A stretch of 64,000 nucleotides of DNA. Origin: Rachycentron canadum. Taxonomy: Eukaryota > Chordata > Actinopteri > Carangiformes > Rachycentridae. The notes under the pieces were generated by a model. It saw nothing but the letters and a program-made list of their open reading frames with translations. It was not told the origin of the DNA and ran no database searches. Both the position numbers and the translations under genes were made by a program. Positions within the stretch are counted from its first letter, which is position 1. The number at the start of each line of letters is the position of its first letter. The stretch lies in the NCBI GenBank assembly GCA_038496675.1, contig CM076650.1, positions 21,676,211-21,740,210 of the forward strand. The letters run 5' to 3'. Below are positions 11,925 to 23,775 of the stretch, one piece after another.

Positions 11925-14539
11925 ATTTTCATGCTATTCTCCTTGAGCAGAAGCTGCATATCAGTCTCTGTATATACTAGTGATGCTCTGTTGTGCACCA
12001 ACTATTCAATGGGTGGATGCGCCAATACCACGGCCACTGTTTGTTGTCATGGAGAGATCGGTAAAGATTTCAGCTGATGCACCGACTGAAAGGAGAAACC
12101 ACTCACGCAGTGTGTTCCTGGTTTAACTAACACAACCATAGGACTTCGCCCTCAGACCATACCAGCGTTTGTAGATCTGTGAAACAACGTCAAACAGCAC
12201 AGTAATGTGTAGCTGTAGCCTAATTGAGGCCTGAATTGGCCATTATTTACTCAACCAAAATGATAAAAAAAAAAAAAAAAAAAAACAATAGCATGAGCCT
12301 AAAACTTTACTTTCAGAGGACTAAAACACAGCTGCAGTTTTTTATTGTTCCAGCACAGCATCTTACCAGTCATAAGTCTGTGGGCAGGATGAATGAAAAG
12401 CACAATTACCCAATCAAAACAGTATAAAAGGGTTTCTTCTCTCCCACACGGCTGTGTTATTTCTTTTTTCTTTTTTTTTTTCCATCCGCACCACTGAAAA
12501 ACAGATAACTCAAGAAACATTCAGGTATTGCTTCACAGCAAATTCCTAATATTTTATTTCGATGGAAGAGAAGAATTTGGTCTCACAGCGTGACTCACCT
12601 CTAGCTCCACATCCCGGATCGCTATGAAAAATGTTGTGATCATGTGCAACCTTATGTTCGAGCAATTTTCCAGCAATCCATGCAATACTTACAGGGGTAT
12701 TTCAATGAAAAACCAAAAAAATGTCAATGTAAATAGAAGTTGTACCTACTCACTGTTGTCTGTGCCACCGCCACACAACCCCAGAATACCCCCCCACCAC
12801 CACCACCACCACCACCCGTAGATGGGTCTTAGGTGGAAATTTCACACTGGAAGAGCCTGGAGACCTTTGCAAAAACCCTCCTCTGCTCTGTAGCATCTGT
12901 TAGCTTCATATTCAGATCCCCAGAGGAGCCCATGGTTGTTGACTGTTACCAGAAAGTGTGACAAGTGAGAGATTTCATTTTTTCTAATGGCATCAGCTAA
13001 TCACTATTTTGACCTGCCTTACAGGTGTCTAATGAGTCAGCAAAGTCCTAATGAGTGTTTCACAAGTGCAAGGCAACCAAATTGCACAAGTGACAATTAT
13101 CGTTGCCTTGTTTTGTTTGTTTTTTTTTCTTTAAGTTCATAAAAAGTAAGACGCAGTTAAGAAAGGCTCATTTTTAATGTCTGTTTGCTGCGAGGCTTTT
13201 GTTTCCTTCCTTTTTTTCATTTCAAAAATCATTAAAATACATCCTTAGCCCAGGGGTGCATTTACTTTGTCATTCAGATGCATTTCAGTCTGGACAGACC
13301 AACCATTAGCGCGGCTAAGACACATTACTTTCAAACTGTGAGCAGAAAAAATTAGCACCATTAGAATTCATCTTCCTCCTCCTCCTCCTGTTCTAGTTCT
13401 TCACCAGAAAAAAAAAAACAACAAAAAAACAAAACTGTCGCCTTGGAATCCTGTGACATCAATTATAAAATTAGCATCAAACTAATTTGCACCATTTCAT
13501 TGAAACTAGAAAATCCATTCTTTGTGAAAAACAAGTCAGAAATTATTTCGCTACATTAGGGAGACGTTCGCCAAACACAACAAAGCAGAAATATGACTGA
13601 ATAGAAACACAACCTTTTTACACATCAGAAAGCCACACTTGGGTTTTATTCCAGGCTTCATGTTGAAGCGTGCTGTTAGTTTGTAGACGGTCAAGAGTGA
13701 CACCTCACACCTACACTCACGCCATGGCGGTAAGGGGCTCACTCGCCTCAGCAGCCCATGTAAGCGCGAACAGCACGCCGCATCAATATCTGCAGACACA
13801 TTAAAGTTTGTTTAGGGCTGACTCCTGTTGTTTCTGAGGTTTACGTGCTACCACCAACAACACATGGCACGTTCTGACAGCTGACGGGAGCGGTCTTGAC
13901 GTCAAGGTGTAAAAAAGGTATTTTAAGGCGCAGACACTGGCAGGGTTCAGAATATATTTGGGGGTGAATGTTTTCAGCTCGCACTCTATCCACGCAATAT
14001 TTGATCCCAATCAACACAACTCGGCGATGACAGGTAACACCAATATAGTCGCATCCGCCGGAGCTCAGGCTCCTCTGATTCTGGTTGTATTGGTAGTTAT
14101 TAAAGTTTCATGTGCTTCTAATGAAACTGCAGCATGCGTGGCATTTCAGCCCAAAGCATTCGAAGTGTGCTTAATATCAGGGCTGAGACTGCAAATTAGA
14201 CCTTATTTCACTGTTTAATACACTCATAAGACTCAGATGACTAAATATGATTATGGGCAAGACTGAGCTTGTGTTTCTTCAGTGGAAGGGATCTTATTAG
14301 GTTTTAAGAGTACTCTGCTGATTTAGCTGTGCACTCCTGATGCACAGCAAGAAAAAGAATTAAAATCGATGTCAGCGATATAAGAGTTATTTTACTCTAT
14401 GCAGACCTGTGATAACCCCCCTCCCAAAGTCTAGACAAGATCATTGATAGCAAAATTTTGCTGGATCCGAAGCTGCTCAGAAGTGCAGGTAGGGTACATT
14501 TGGGCACAAAAGCAAAATAGATGCAGGAGCCCGACCATG

Positions 14540-14600
14540 GAGTTCTTTAAAAATAAGGAGTTAAACCTCAAAATCAACTCTATAATCAACTGGAGGCTAA
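14540..14600 (+). repeat. Fragment of a dispersed LINE-associated teleost repeat
   Basis: The order of words TTCTTTAAAAATAAGGAG, CTCAAAATCAACTCTATAAT and CAACTGGAGGCTAA resembles a teleost repeat whose usual form reads TTAAAATCAATTCTATAAC followed by TGGAAGCCAATG. The segment at 53755-53985 belongs to the same kind of repeat. The match is diverged and edges are approximate. Confidence 0.45.
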
Positions 14601-14604
14601 AATG

Positions 14605-15855
14605 TCAGGCATGTAAACTCTCGTTTGTTCTTGTCGGGGGGTCGGGGGCCGATCAGTCTTGAGGCAGCAGGGAGTTAAAATAATCAAACGCAGACAGCAA
14701 ACTGCCCCTCCTCTATCCCTCTATCCCCTTCCTCATGTGCGACATCAGGAGGATTCACCCCTCCCTCACTAAAGAGACCCATGCGTCATCTCCTGCCTCC
14801 ACTGCTTAATCTCTCCCCTCGCCGGAGCCCATGCATCTGTTACCAGACCTCAGCAGCTGGTCCAGAACATTTCAGCCTGTCGGATGTTCATCCTTCCCTC
14901 TGCAAGGATGAAACAGGCTCTGTTAGCACACAGGGTAATGGAGGAAACTGGTGATTTCTACCTCCAAGCCATCATCAAATCAAACCCTGCATTTCAGCGA
15001 AAATGATTGTACTCCTGTTTAACTCAGAGGATGAGGAACTGATCTTCCCTGCTCCACGTCAAAGAGTGGTGGATTGAACTGAAGTCTGGACAGCAGAGTA
15101 ACTACAATTACCTCTTACTTCTAAAGGGGACAAAGGAAGGTCCAAATGTTTAATGACATTTAGCTCTTGTTCAACAAATGAATTTAATATCATATAAATC
15201 AAAGACACCCAATAACGAAAGATGACAGCAACAGCGCCAATGGTATGAAATGTTATACACTTCCTAAGTAGGTGTTGTCATAATTTTGCTTATATATATA
15301 AAAAAAAAAAACACAACGATACAACACTAGATACAGTCTGAATCTGTGCCGCTTGTTTTTATCTGCAAGTTTAATATCTGATCAACCATGTACAAGTCTA
15401 ATAAAAAAAAAAGAAAAAAAAAAAAGAAAGTTTTATTAAGTTTAATTTTGGTTTAAGCCTTTAGGATGATTTAAGTGTCTGGAGAGCAACGTCCGCAGCA
15501 GTGAATCCAGACCAGGAATGACAGAGAGAAGAGATCTGTGAGAGTGTGTTGCTGAGACTGAGACAGGTGTCGAATGAAGTTAATTGTTGTTGTCTGAAAA
15601 ATGGATCCAATATTCATTTCAGTGACGCTCTAGGAGGAGGTGGGGGAACTCACGAGACACAGTTACAGGAAATGAGCGTAAGCCTCAGCTGCCTCCAACA
15701 TAATATAATGCATCATACACCTTCATACGTAATTAAAAACTGTTGTTACTTTTAAATAGACACAAATTATTACATTTTGAAATGCTGTTTGCGTCGTCTT
15801 GGTTATTTTATTCAACTGTTAGCAGCAGGACTCCAGGGACGGCAACGTCGGTCAG
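14605..15855. other. Non-coding stretch, nothing recognised
   Basis: No gene or recognised element. A short TA/A tract occurs near 15290-15312 and an interrupted A-rich run near 15400-15428. Sequence around 14700-14830 is pyrimidine-rich. Confidence 0.5.
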
Positions 15856-15859
15856 AATT

Positions 15860-16067
15860 TATCCTTGTAAAACTAATCACGTTCCCATCAGTCTAAGCTG
15901 CACGCCGTGTTTGGTGCCTATGATCAAACGTGAGCATGATCGGGGGCTAACCTGAGGTGGTGAACATGGTGAGCATCATACCTGCCGAGCGTCACCAGCA
16001 TTAGCTTGCTAGCATGCTGGCGCTGGCGCTCAAGTACAGCCTCGCCGAGGTGCTGACATGGCTGCAG
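15860..16067 (+). repeat. Dispersed teleost repeat ('...GTGAACATGGT...' family)
   Basis: Successive motifs TTGTAAAACTAATCACGTTC, CCCATCAGTCTAAGCTGCA, GTGGTGAACATGGTGAGCAT, CATACCTGCCGAGCGTCACC, AGCTTGCTAGCATGCTG and CAAGTACAGCCTCGCCGAG occur in the same order as in a common teleost dispersed repeat known to me. Compared with that family, this copy shows many A-to-G and T-to-C transitions, for example CGAGCGTCACC where AAACATCAGC is usual. It lies immediately upstream of the long hairpin at 16132-16232. Confidence 0.7.
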
Positions 16068-16131
16068 GTAATTACGCTTTGTCTTTTTTTTCTTTTTTCT
16101 CAGCTCAGCACATGTACAAAATCCATTTCCA

Positions 16132-16232
16132 GTTATAGTGTTTTCATCGTCACACATTTGTACCACTTTTGTACACAAGTGTTGCTTGTGTATAAAAGCA
16201 GTACAACTGTGTGACGATGAAAGCGCCACAGT
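16132..16232 (+). ncRNA. Long imperfect hairpin with pre-microRNA-like geometry
   Basis: The arm 16142-16179 and the arm 16185-16222 are reverse complements at 34 of 38 positions, with one of the four remaining positions a G-U wobble, around a 5-base loop TGTTG (16180-16184). Weaker pairing with wobbles and A-C mismatches continues outward to about 16132 and 16232, giving a stem-loop of roughly 80-100 nt. This is the size and shape of an animal microRNA precursor, but no seed I know matches. Such structures also arise from MITEs or small inverted duplications, and a dispersed repeat ends only about 65 bp upstream. Either strand could be transcribed. Function is inference from structure only. 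Confidence 0.4.
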
Positions 16233-16284
16233 GTTCATTTGAGGTGCTGTTTGTCCTTGTGCCACGTCTGTTGACACTGACTGT

Positions 16285-16362
16285 GCGAGTTGTAATTATC
16301 TCCCCAATGCCTACGCCATTTTACTGCACAAAGCAATTAAAGCGAGTCTGACTCTGACTCCA
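16285..16362 (+). repeat. Possible LINE 3' tail
   Basis: CCATTTTACTGCACAAAGCA followed by ATTAAAGCGAGTCTGACTCTGACTCC resembles the end of fish LINE copies that finish in ACTGCACAATAAAG and a short tandem (TCTGAC)n tail. Only the tail is visible, so this is tentative. Confidence 0.35.
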
Positions 16363-16369
16363 ATGTGAC

Positions 16370-19300
16370 CCTCCGCACCCGTTGCTTCTCCTCTGTCGAC
16401 ACGGGCGCGGTGACAGGGTGCTCTGGCAGCCCGGCTCATCAGCTCTGCAGCTCCTGCGCGACAATGACCGACAGGCGTACATAGATACAGACCCACATGA
16501 CTTACCGCATCCTAATTCGAAACCGCGTATCTGCCAGGATGGCCTGATGATCGGTTTGCCTGTTGAGCACAGAAAAGAAACACAAAAAAAAAAAAAAAAA
16601 AGATGGAAAGAACTAAGACACAGCTATGCTGATTACATGACAGCAGCAGTGAGCGTGCATGCTATCCTGACCCGTAATCAGCTCAATCATAGCTGACATT
16701 AGATCAGTGCTACTTTAGCGCAGCAAACAACTTGCCAGCCTGAAATCCAGTTAAAGCTGCAGTTGTAATTACAGATAAAGGTTCAGAAAAAAAATGCTGA
16801 TGGTTTGAAATAATAAAGCAATTCACTGCAGGAACAAAAAAAAATAAAAAAAAATGCATACACCCCCATGTATCTGTGACCTCCTTATCAGTTTTTGACA
16901 GTGTTACCTCAGTGACAAAATAGAGGAAATATCCTTTATGTAATTCCTTTTTGAAGAGGAAACAGATCTCACCCCCCTCACCCATGTATATATTTATATC
17001 ATTCACACTGAAGTGAAGTTTTATGAGATTAGAGTGTTTGAAGAGACTAAAGAATAGGAATTTATCCTGAAGCAGCATCATAAATCATCTTAAATAGCAG
17101 GCAGTCAAATGCTGCAATAGACCTTTAACCTAAATCATAATCTGAAGCAATGGGGAGTGACCTTGCTTGGCAAAAATATCTTCAAAAGTCCAGCGCTTTT
17201 TCACAAGAACACACACAGATGCAAACTGTGCTTCTCACAGACACAAAGACACACACACACACACACACAGAGGCAAACACTGTGTGGATCTTCCTGCCTG
17301 ATGACACGCTGGCCTGTCACGCTTTGTCTGAAAGGGATGACAAGTCTTGGTGCAGTGCAGTTTATCACATAGTCACTAAAGTTGACACTGGAGCTGGACT
17401 GCATGGACTATCACACAGCCAGCCAACCCTGTGCACTCACACACACACACACACACACACACAGGCATTACAGTACATACAGTATGCATACACACACCTC
17501 TGGGGCTTGCACAGAGACACTGGTGGCAGATGAGAAATCTAGTTATATTCTTTATGCAAATGAGGATGTAATGTAGTGTGGATGAAGATGCACAGATTTA
17601 AGAAGCAGTAGATAAAAGGTTGGGCTTCATGGTTTCTATTTCAGTCTATGAAAATCAGGATTGCCTTGTACATTATTCAATATGTGTAATTTATGTCAAA
17701 GTTTCTTGACTTGCTGTTCGAAGTGTGCACATTTGGAGGATTGTTGTCATTTGGATCCACTGAGTATGAATGAATTCTTGATTGATGAGCATCAAGTGTG
17801 CGCAGGAAGGAGCCCGATTGATCTGGCTGGCGATTGGCCCTGTCAGTTTGGGGGTTTCAGCAGGTGACTGGCTAAGCGGAGGACACCGAGCTACAGCAGC
17901 CGCCAGGTCCAGTTGATAGCGTCGGCAATGGCTCCCCTGTTCACACGTTAACAACGTTTTTTTTTTACAGTTGCAGTTTGGATTCCTGAAAGTTGATGTA
18001 TCAATAAAAAACAAAATGCAATGGCTCATAACAGGCTCAATAATTAATCACGATTTTGCTCCGTTTGCTTCCCATATGTTTCGTCGACGAGATGAACAGT
18101 TAAATTTCAGGGTTCTGCTGAAAAACATTTGGGGCTTAAGCGCCATAAGCCCCTGGCACCGTCTATGCCACGAACACAACAACAGCGATCAACACTGTAC
18201 GCCACTTGCTTACAAGTAGCAGAAGTAGTAGTTGTGCTGCTACATTGGGTTGCATGCTCGCAATCTGTCATCCCACACTGCTGATTGTTGACTGCTGTAT
18301 TTATATGTTGGGAGACGTGGTGGGGGAGTTGATGTTTTTGAGAAAACTCACTTGATTGCAATAAACACTGTCAAATGTGACAAGGATGGATAAATGGTGT
18401 TATAAAGTGACAGTACATGCAATTTACAACCTTTTAAAAAAAATGGATTTAGTGTTAATCTTTACATATCTCTCTGCTTCCTATCAAAACTGTTCCAGAA
18501 ATCACTGTACATTGTCAGACATATTTCAAAGCCAGACTATCATCAGTTCTGTTATCAATCTTAAAACGACACAAAATCGAGCGTAAGTGGGTGGCATTTA
18601 AAAGTCGGCAATACACAAACATGCTGACAGGCGTGACATCAAACAACTGTTATTTTCAAATGTAGAAAATGCGAAAGAGTGCATTTTGGGCATTGTCGTG
18701 TGAAGGCTTGTGAATGCGACTTAATTTGTTGCACTGTGGGAATCTCTGGGGGTGCTGCACGCTGCGTAAATGTCACAGAATTTGGACACTTGGAGAAAAA
18801 AAAATAAATAAATAAAAATAGTCGAGGGTCAAGCGGACACAACCCACTTCTTCATTTTCCAGCAGCTGTGACCCTGGTCCTTCCACCAGTGTAATTACAG
18901 AATGCTGATACTGATGGCAGCTCACTTTTCCGCAGCGCTAGAGCAGCTTTCAATGTGTTTTTAATTATTTCACTGCATTTATTCAGATTTTTCTTTCTTT
19001 CTTGTGTTGGACCTGTCCACACTGAAGCTAAATTGTTAAGAAAAAAACAAAACAAAACGCACACATATCCTGTGCCCCGAGTGATCCGGTTTAGGGTTTT
19101 GCAGACCTCTCTCATTATGCCTATTATAACCCTAACACTCTCTGTAGATGGGATATGGTAAAATCACTATGATGCCTTCATGTGCAGGCGAAGGGCTCTT
19201 AATTTCTGTTTGTGAGAGTCTGTTAAAGGTCGAACGCAAACAGAAAAGGAAGCGGAAAAACCTGAATACGCGAGCAGGTGTGCAGCTGCTTATATACGGG

Positions 19301-21660
19301 GACACAAGGGCTGACTGGAGGGTAATGCGATGTGAATCCTACGCGGAGGCCTTTGCATTTACATTCACATTTACATTCACATTTAAGATCTCAACCAAAC
19401 ACATCTCCCGTGGGCGGTTTTAGAGCGACGTGTCAAATAGCACTCTCCGCCACAATCATCACAACACTGAAATGCAAGCTCCATCCACAGACTTGTAAAA
19501 TCAAATCCTATATGTATTAAAGCTGATTTTGACCCCTTTTTAATCCACTTTAAGACATACAATACACACAAAAACACACTAGAGGTGAACATAGACATTC
19601 TGACAACAAAGGTCAAGTGGCCGTATGAATTTTAATGCAAATTATCGCATTCGAAACACAGCTGTTTAACATAACTGATGATGAATCTCTAATGAACACA
19701 TGCAAATATGATACATTTCATCTTTGGACATGTGCATCATATCCTTTGCGTACATGGGTTGGTATTTGTGAACATGTGTTTGGATGACCTGCACTTGCTC
19801 ATGTTTAGATGGACCCACGTATTGCCCCGTGAGCTTGTTTATGAGGAAAGGCAAGAAGCTTGTGCATGTGTGTGGGTGGTGGTCATGTTCTTGTCTTGAA
19901 CAGAGGGAATAACCTTTCATTTCTTCACTGTAGCTCCATGACTCTCCTCTCGCTAATGGTTTAATACAGAATCCTGGAAGGTTAGCTTATTCATTATGAA
20001 AGTTTCTGAACATGTTTGCCATGTTTTTGTATATTCGGATGCATACACAGGGTGTCATGCATCGAAGGTAGCTGCTCGAAGTGCTCTTAAATAGAATTAC
20101 TCACATGCATAAATTATCTGGCCTGCTTTGCTGTGGGAGCCAGGGTCTGATGTCTACCATTCACTTACATGAAGTGGGTGGTTTGTATGGATGCGGTGTT
20201 TGGTGCCTCCATGAAGGTGTAAAACCGTGCCCAGGTCTGCCACGCAAATGCACAGTCGCATTTCTGCTCTTTTGTGCGCTGACACAAACAAATGCCTTTT
20301 TGACCTATAGGGAGAAGATCAAGTGCGATGCACTGTGCTTGAAAACCTCCCAACCACAGAACGCCATTCGTTATGCATTTGATGCCTAACATTTCAATTT
20401 CTCTGTCTCCTGCCCATGCGGGACGGAGCAGGAACTCTTTCTGTTGTAGGCTTGATGCCTAAACTCTGTTTTTTTTTTTTATCTATCTCCAATACCCACG
20501 GCACTGTGGATGCAGTGCTCTGGATGGAGAATATCACAATGATATTATTCATATGCAGCCAGGTTTAGGTAATCCTTCCAACGCTGAGACCAAACCATAA
20601 AAAGGACGATGAATTATTGAAGAGCATCAGAGAAATAGGAAACCTTTCTGTGAATAGGATCAACCTTTTGGGAAAGCTTCAAAGAGCATTCAGTAGTCGG
20701 CAAAAAAAAACCCAGCCCTTTCCCTGCTTTATCCCTGTCGTAAAGCTCTGCCCTGGCTCTGAGAGGGAGAGAGAGGCAGAGCGACAGAGGCAGGGGGGGA
20801 GGCTGAAAGCTCACCTATTGTTCACCCTTTATTTGCATGAAATTGTTTACCACCTTTTCATGCTGTTCTCTCTTTTTTCCGATCCCTGTCCCCCACTGCT
20901 CCATTTTTCTCGCTTTCAGATTTCATTTCTGTCTCTGCTCAGTTCAGCAGATGCAGATGGCAGTGGCTGAAGCAGAATTTAAGGACAATTAGCTCCAATT
21001 GGCTTATACTGTACGTATGTACGATGTTTAACAGGAGTGAGTGTGCACTGCTCACGTTGGAGCGATCGAAACAAAAAAACAAAAGTTGGATTCCATGTTT
21101 CTTTTTTGTTTTTCCCAAACAAAAACCAAGCTCCTGAGAGTCCAGCAGTACAAAGTTAGAGTAAAAAAGTGCAAAGTATTCAGTGGGAGGTCAGCTGGGG
21201 TGGATGCAAGGCGTAACACGTTGCCTCGGGCTCTGAAGATGGTGAGCACAAACTTGGCACAGGGTGAAATCTTTGCGAGCCACCAATAGCAAGAGCCAAG
21301 TTATTTTGTTATCATGAGCCAAGACATCTTGCAGCAATGTCCAAACACTTCTAAACTTATACCCGGGACCATAAGTCCTGAACATCTTGCTCTTATATCT
21401 CAAGTGTCTCTGAAGAGGCATCTCCCAGCAGACCCTTAGAACCAAACACACAGGTGATCTTGTGTGTGTCTTGTTCATCCTTTACTTAAAGGATAAATCT
21501 AGCGTTGCTCCTCTGACTAGAAATAAATCCCATGAAAATACCAAAATCAACAATGAAGTAATGCTTCTAATAAGTATTGTCTGCGCAGCTGAAGCCTGAT
21601 ACCATTTCCTCCTCCTTTGCCATGGGTCTCCGGTGTCCGAAAAAACTGTCAAAGTGAACT
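16370..21660. other. Non-coding stretch with CA microsatellites
   Basis: No gene is supported. CA tracts lie at 17250-17269 and 17437-17462 and an A-rich tract near 16585-16602. A perfect 8-bp inverted repeat (GGGGCTTA / TAAGCCCC, 18131-18153) and a short CATTTACATTCA tandem duplication (about 19359-19385) are present. Open frames in this stretch are short and lack domains. Confidence 0.5.
17437..17462. repeat. (CA)n microsatellite
   Basis: About 13 CA units. A second tract of about ten units lies 180 bp upstream at 17250-17269. Confidence 0.9.
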
Positions 21661-21667
21661 CTCTCTC

Positions 21668-21722
21668 TTCTAGAATCCGTTAGCTTAACTTAGCATAACG
21701 GCTGTAAACAGGGAGAAACAGG
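21668..21722 (+). repeat. Fragment of dispersed 'GTTAGCTTAGCTTAGCATAA' teleost repeat
   Basis: CCGTTAGCTTAACTTAGCAT followed by AACGGCTGTAAACAGGGAGAAACAG matches the diagnostic core of a very common teleost repeat (GTTAGCTTAGCTTAGCATAA then a CTGGAAACAGGGGGAAACAG-like block). Other copies in this window lie at 29841-30010, 30149-30289 and 55375-55492. Confidence 0.65.
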
Positions 21723-22274
21723 TTTGTTTAATTCATACAAAAGAAATAGTCCCACATTTGCACTGGGGGGGGGCATAAATATTCACCTCTCAGCAGACCC
21801 ATATTATGTTGCATGAGTAGAAATAGAAAATGCACCGCTGTGTGAGTGATAGTTAATAAAATCAACGGTGCCCAGGAAAATGTCTCGCATTTTATTGTCT
21901 CGAAACAAGTAAACACATCTGTACGAGTTTCTTGACGCACGTGAACTCGATTCAGGTACTTTCTAAATCAGGTTGTTTTGTTTTTTTGTTTGTTTTTCCT
22001 CCATTTCTTCTAACACAGTGACATGTCTGATTAATTAATCGTCAGGCTCATTTCTGTTGGTTACAAACTGACATGTCCTTATTGCGCTGACAGATTCCTT
22101 TACTTGTTTATGGCAGTCTGTTTTGTAGATTCGATTAATGAGAGAATGAATTCTTTTGAAAGTTTGACTAACTCCTTGCTGGTTTTGGCGTTTTTCCTTG
22201 GATTTTATGATAATTAGTAAAATGATTCATCTCAGTGTTTGTTAATGAGGTAAAGACAAGAAACAAACCACTGA

Positions 22275-22420
22275 ACCTTTGCTGTCATGGTCACAATAAC
22301 AACGGTCCTAGCTCGGTTAGGTTTGGTCCAAAAAAAAAAAAAAATTATTTGGTTTGGGCTAAACAAACTACTTCCATCATTTTAGGCGGTCATAGTTGTC
22401 GTGGTTATAGGACAACGTAG
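22275..22420 (+). repeat. Possible diverged teleost repeat with GGTTAGGTTT motif
   Basis: TCACAATAACAACGGTCCTA, CTCGGTTAGGTTTGGTCC, an A-rich spacer and TTATTTGGTTTGGGCTAAAC appear in the order seen in a common teleost repeat built around GGTTAGGTTTAGGCACAAAA. A reverse-strand relative may lie at 57981-58200. The identification is by motif order only. Confidence 0.4.
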
Positions 22421-23481
22421 TTAACTATGTTGTACAGTTGTGTATAATTGAAAACAACATCAACCATTTCAACACTTTGACACCGGAATCAGACACAGCT
22501 TGGTATTCCCGTGTTTTGTTGACCCGTACATCTGCCCGACGCGGACGTTGTCGCTCTGTAATCTGCGTCACCGCATTTTTCTCTCTGCTTCTGTCACAAT
22601 TACTACGACTGGTGAATAACGACAAAACCTAACTATGGGTCATAGTAACCTGCTGCACAGGGGATCTGTGGGCTCTTTTTTTTTTCTTCGTCTTGTCTTG
22701 TGATTCCTTGCTTTGATGTTTTAATCTTATGCAGTTGGATTTGGGCCAATCTTCCCTCCCTCACTCACCTGGATTTACCAAATAATTGTCTGCGCTCCAC
22801 AAGACCGACGCTGGAGGCCTGCGGGCTAGATTTCCTGAAGTGCCTCATTCAGATTGCATGATCACTAACTTTGTACTGTACTTTTTTTTTTTTTTTTTTT
22901 TAACATTTAAATGAATGTGAAAATGTGCACTTACTTCTAAAAAGCACAAGACAGACTTTGTCACCAAGACCACGGTGTTAAAGCAGAGCGACAGCAGATG
23001 AAAAGCGTGAGATGTAAGAAAGATGTTGGACCGCGGAGATGGAGAAAGGATCGGACAGAGATGGATGAAGCAGGCAAGAGAGATGTGCATTTCTATCTGT
23101 CTTCGCTTTCCACGTCTATCTGTATATATATCACTTTGTCTGTCTTTATCTGGACTCACACACTGCCCCTGACTCCTTCTTCTTCTTCTCCCTTATACTG
23201 ATGCAATTTAGGGATGGAGTGAGAGAGAGGGTAAAGAAAAGAGCAAGACAGCCAGGCTTTATTGCTGTGACCCACTCCTCTAGTGGGATGTTTTCTGTCA
23301 ACATCACTCACTGTTCAGCCTCTGCAAGACCACCCACACACACACACATACACAACTGCATGCACATGCGTGAAAACACACATGCAGCTGCTTACTGCTT
23401 CAAAAATTGACTCACATGCAATAATTTTTCCCTGGATCACCTGCTGCACTGCGATGAGCTTCTCCCTCCTTGCCAAGTTGG

Positions 23482-23560
23482 CGAGATAGAGGGAGTGCAG
23501 GGGAGAGGGGGGTGAAAGAGGAGAGGGGAGGGTAAGAGAGGGAGGTGCGGATAGAGAATG
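23482..23560 (+). repeat. Polypurine (GA/GGGGA) tract
   Basis: The + strand is almost exclusively A and G over about 75 bases, with runs such as GGGGAGAGGGGGG. Mirror-like polypurine tracts can form triplex DNA. No gene adjoins it. Confidence 0.8.
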
Positions 23561-23714
23561 CTTTTGTGTTGTCAGCAGAAACATTGTTTTATGGATGCAG
23601 TGTTTACAGTGGCGTGGCCATATTGTGTGTGTGCGCACACATGCGTGTGTTTTTCTCCTGTGGATGTATTTGGCCTTACCTGTCCACAGGGATAAATTAA
23701 ACCTGTCAAAGTTT

Positions 23715-23715
<1 letters not shown>

Positions 23716-23772
<57 letters not shown>
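23716..23772. repeat. (GT)28 microsatellite
   Basis: A perfect, uninterrupted GT array of about 57 bp, one of the two longest pure dinucleotide arrays in the window. Its purity and length predict high length polymorphism. Open frames on both strands that include Cys-Val or Thr-His runs here are products of the array. Confidence 0.97.

Positions 23773-23775
<3 letters not shown>

Larger units (their letters stand above)
8500..14535. other. Non-coding stretch with simple repeats and a hairpin
   Basis: No gene is supported. It contains the inverted repeat at 9054-9105, a GT tract near 10798-10818, a compound CA tract at 11875-11924, an A21 run at 12265-12285, a (CCA)n tract near 12794-12817 and a (CCT)n tract near 13374-13388. 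Open frames here are short and many run through these repeats. The remainder looks unique and unannotated. Confidence 0.5.

Noticed and set aside
14449..14462. Perfect 14-bp palindrome AGCAAAATTTTGCT
   Set aside because: AT-rich palindromes of this length are expected a few times in 64 kb and nothing else supports a site.
14860..14905. CAGCTGGTCCAGAACATTTC, reminiscent of the LQLVQN motif of LINE reverse transcriptases
   Set aside because: Only about six codons match and the flanks do not continue the protein, so chance is as likely.
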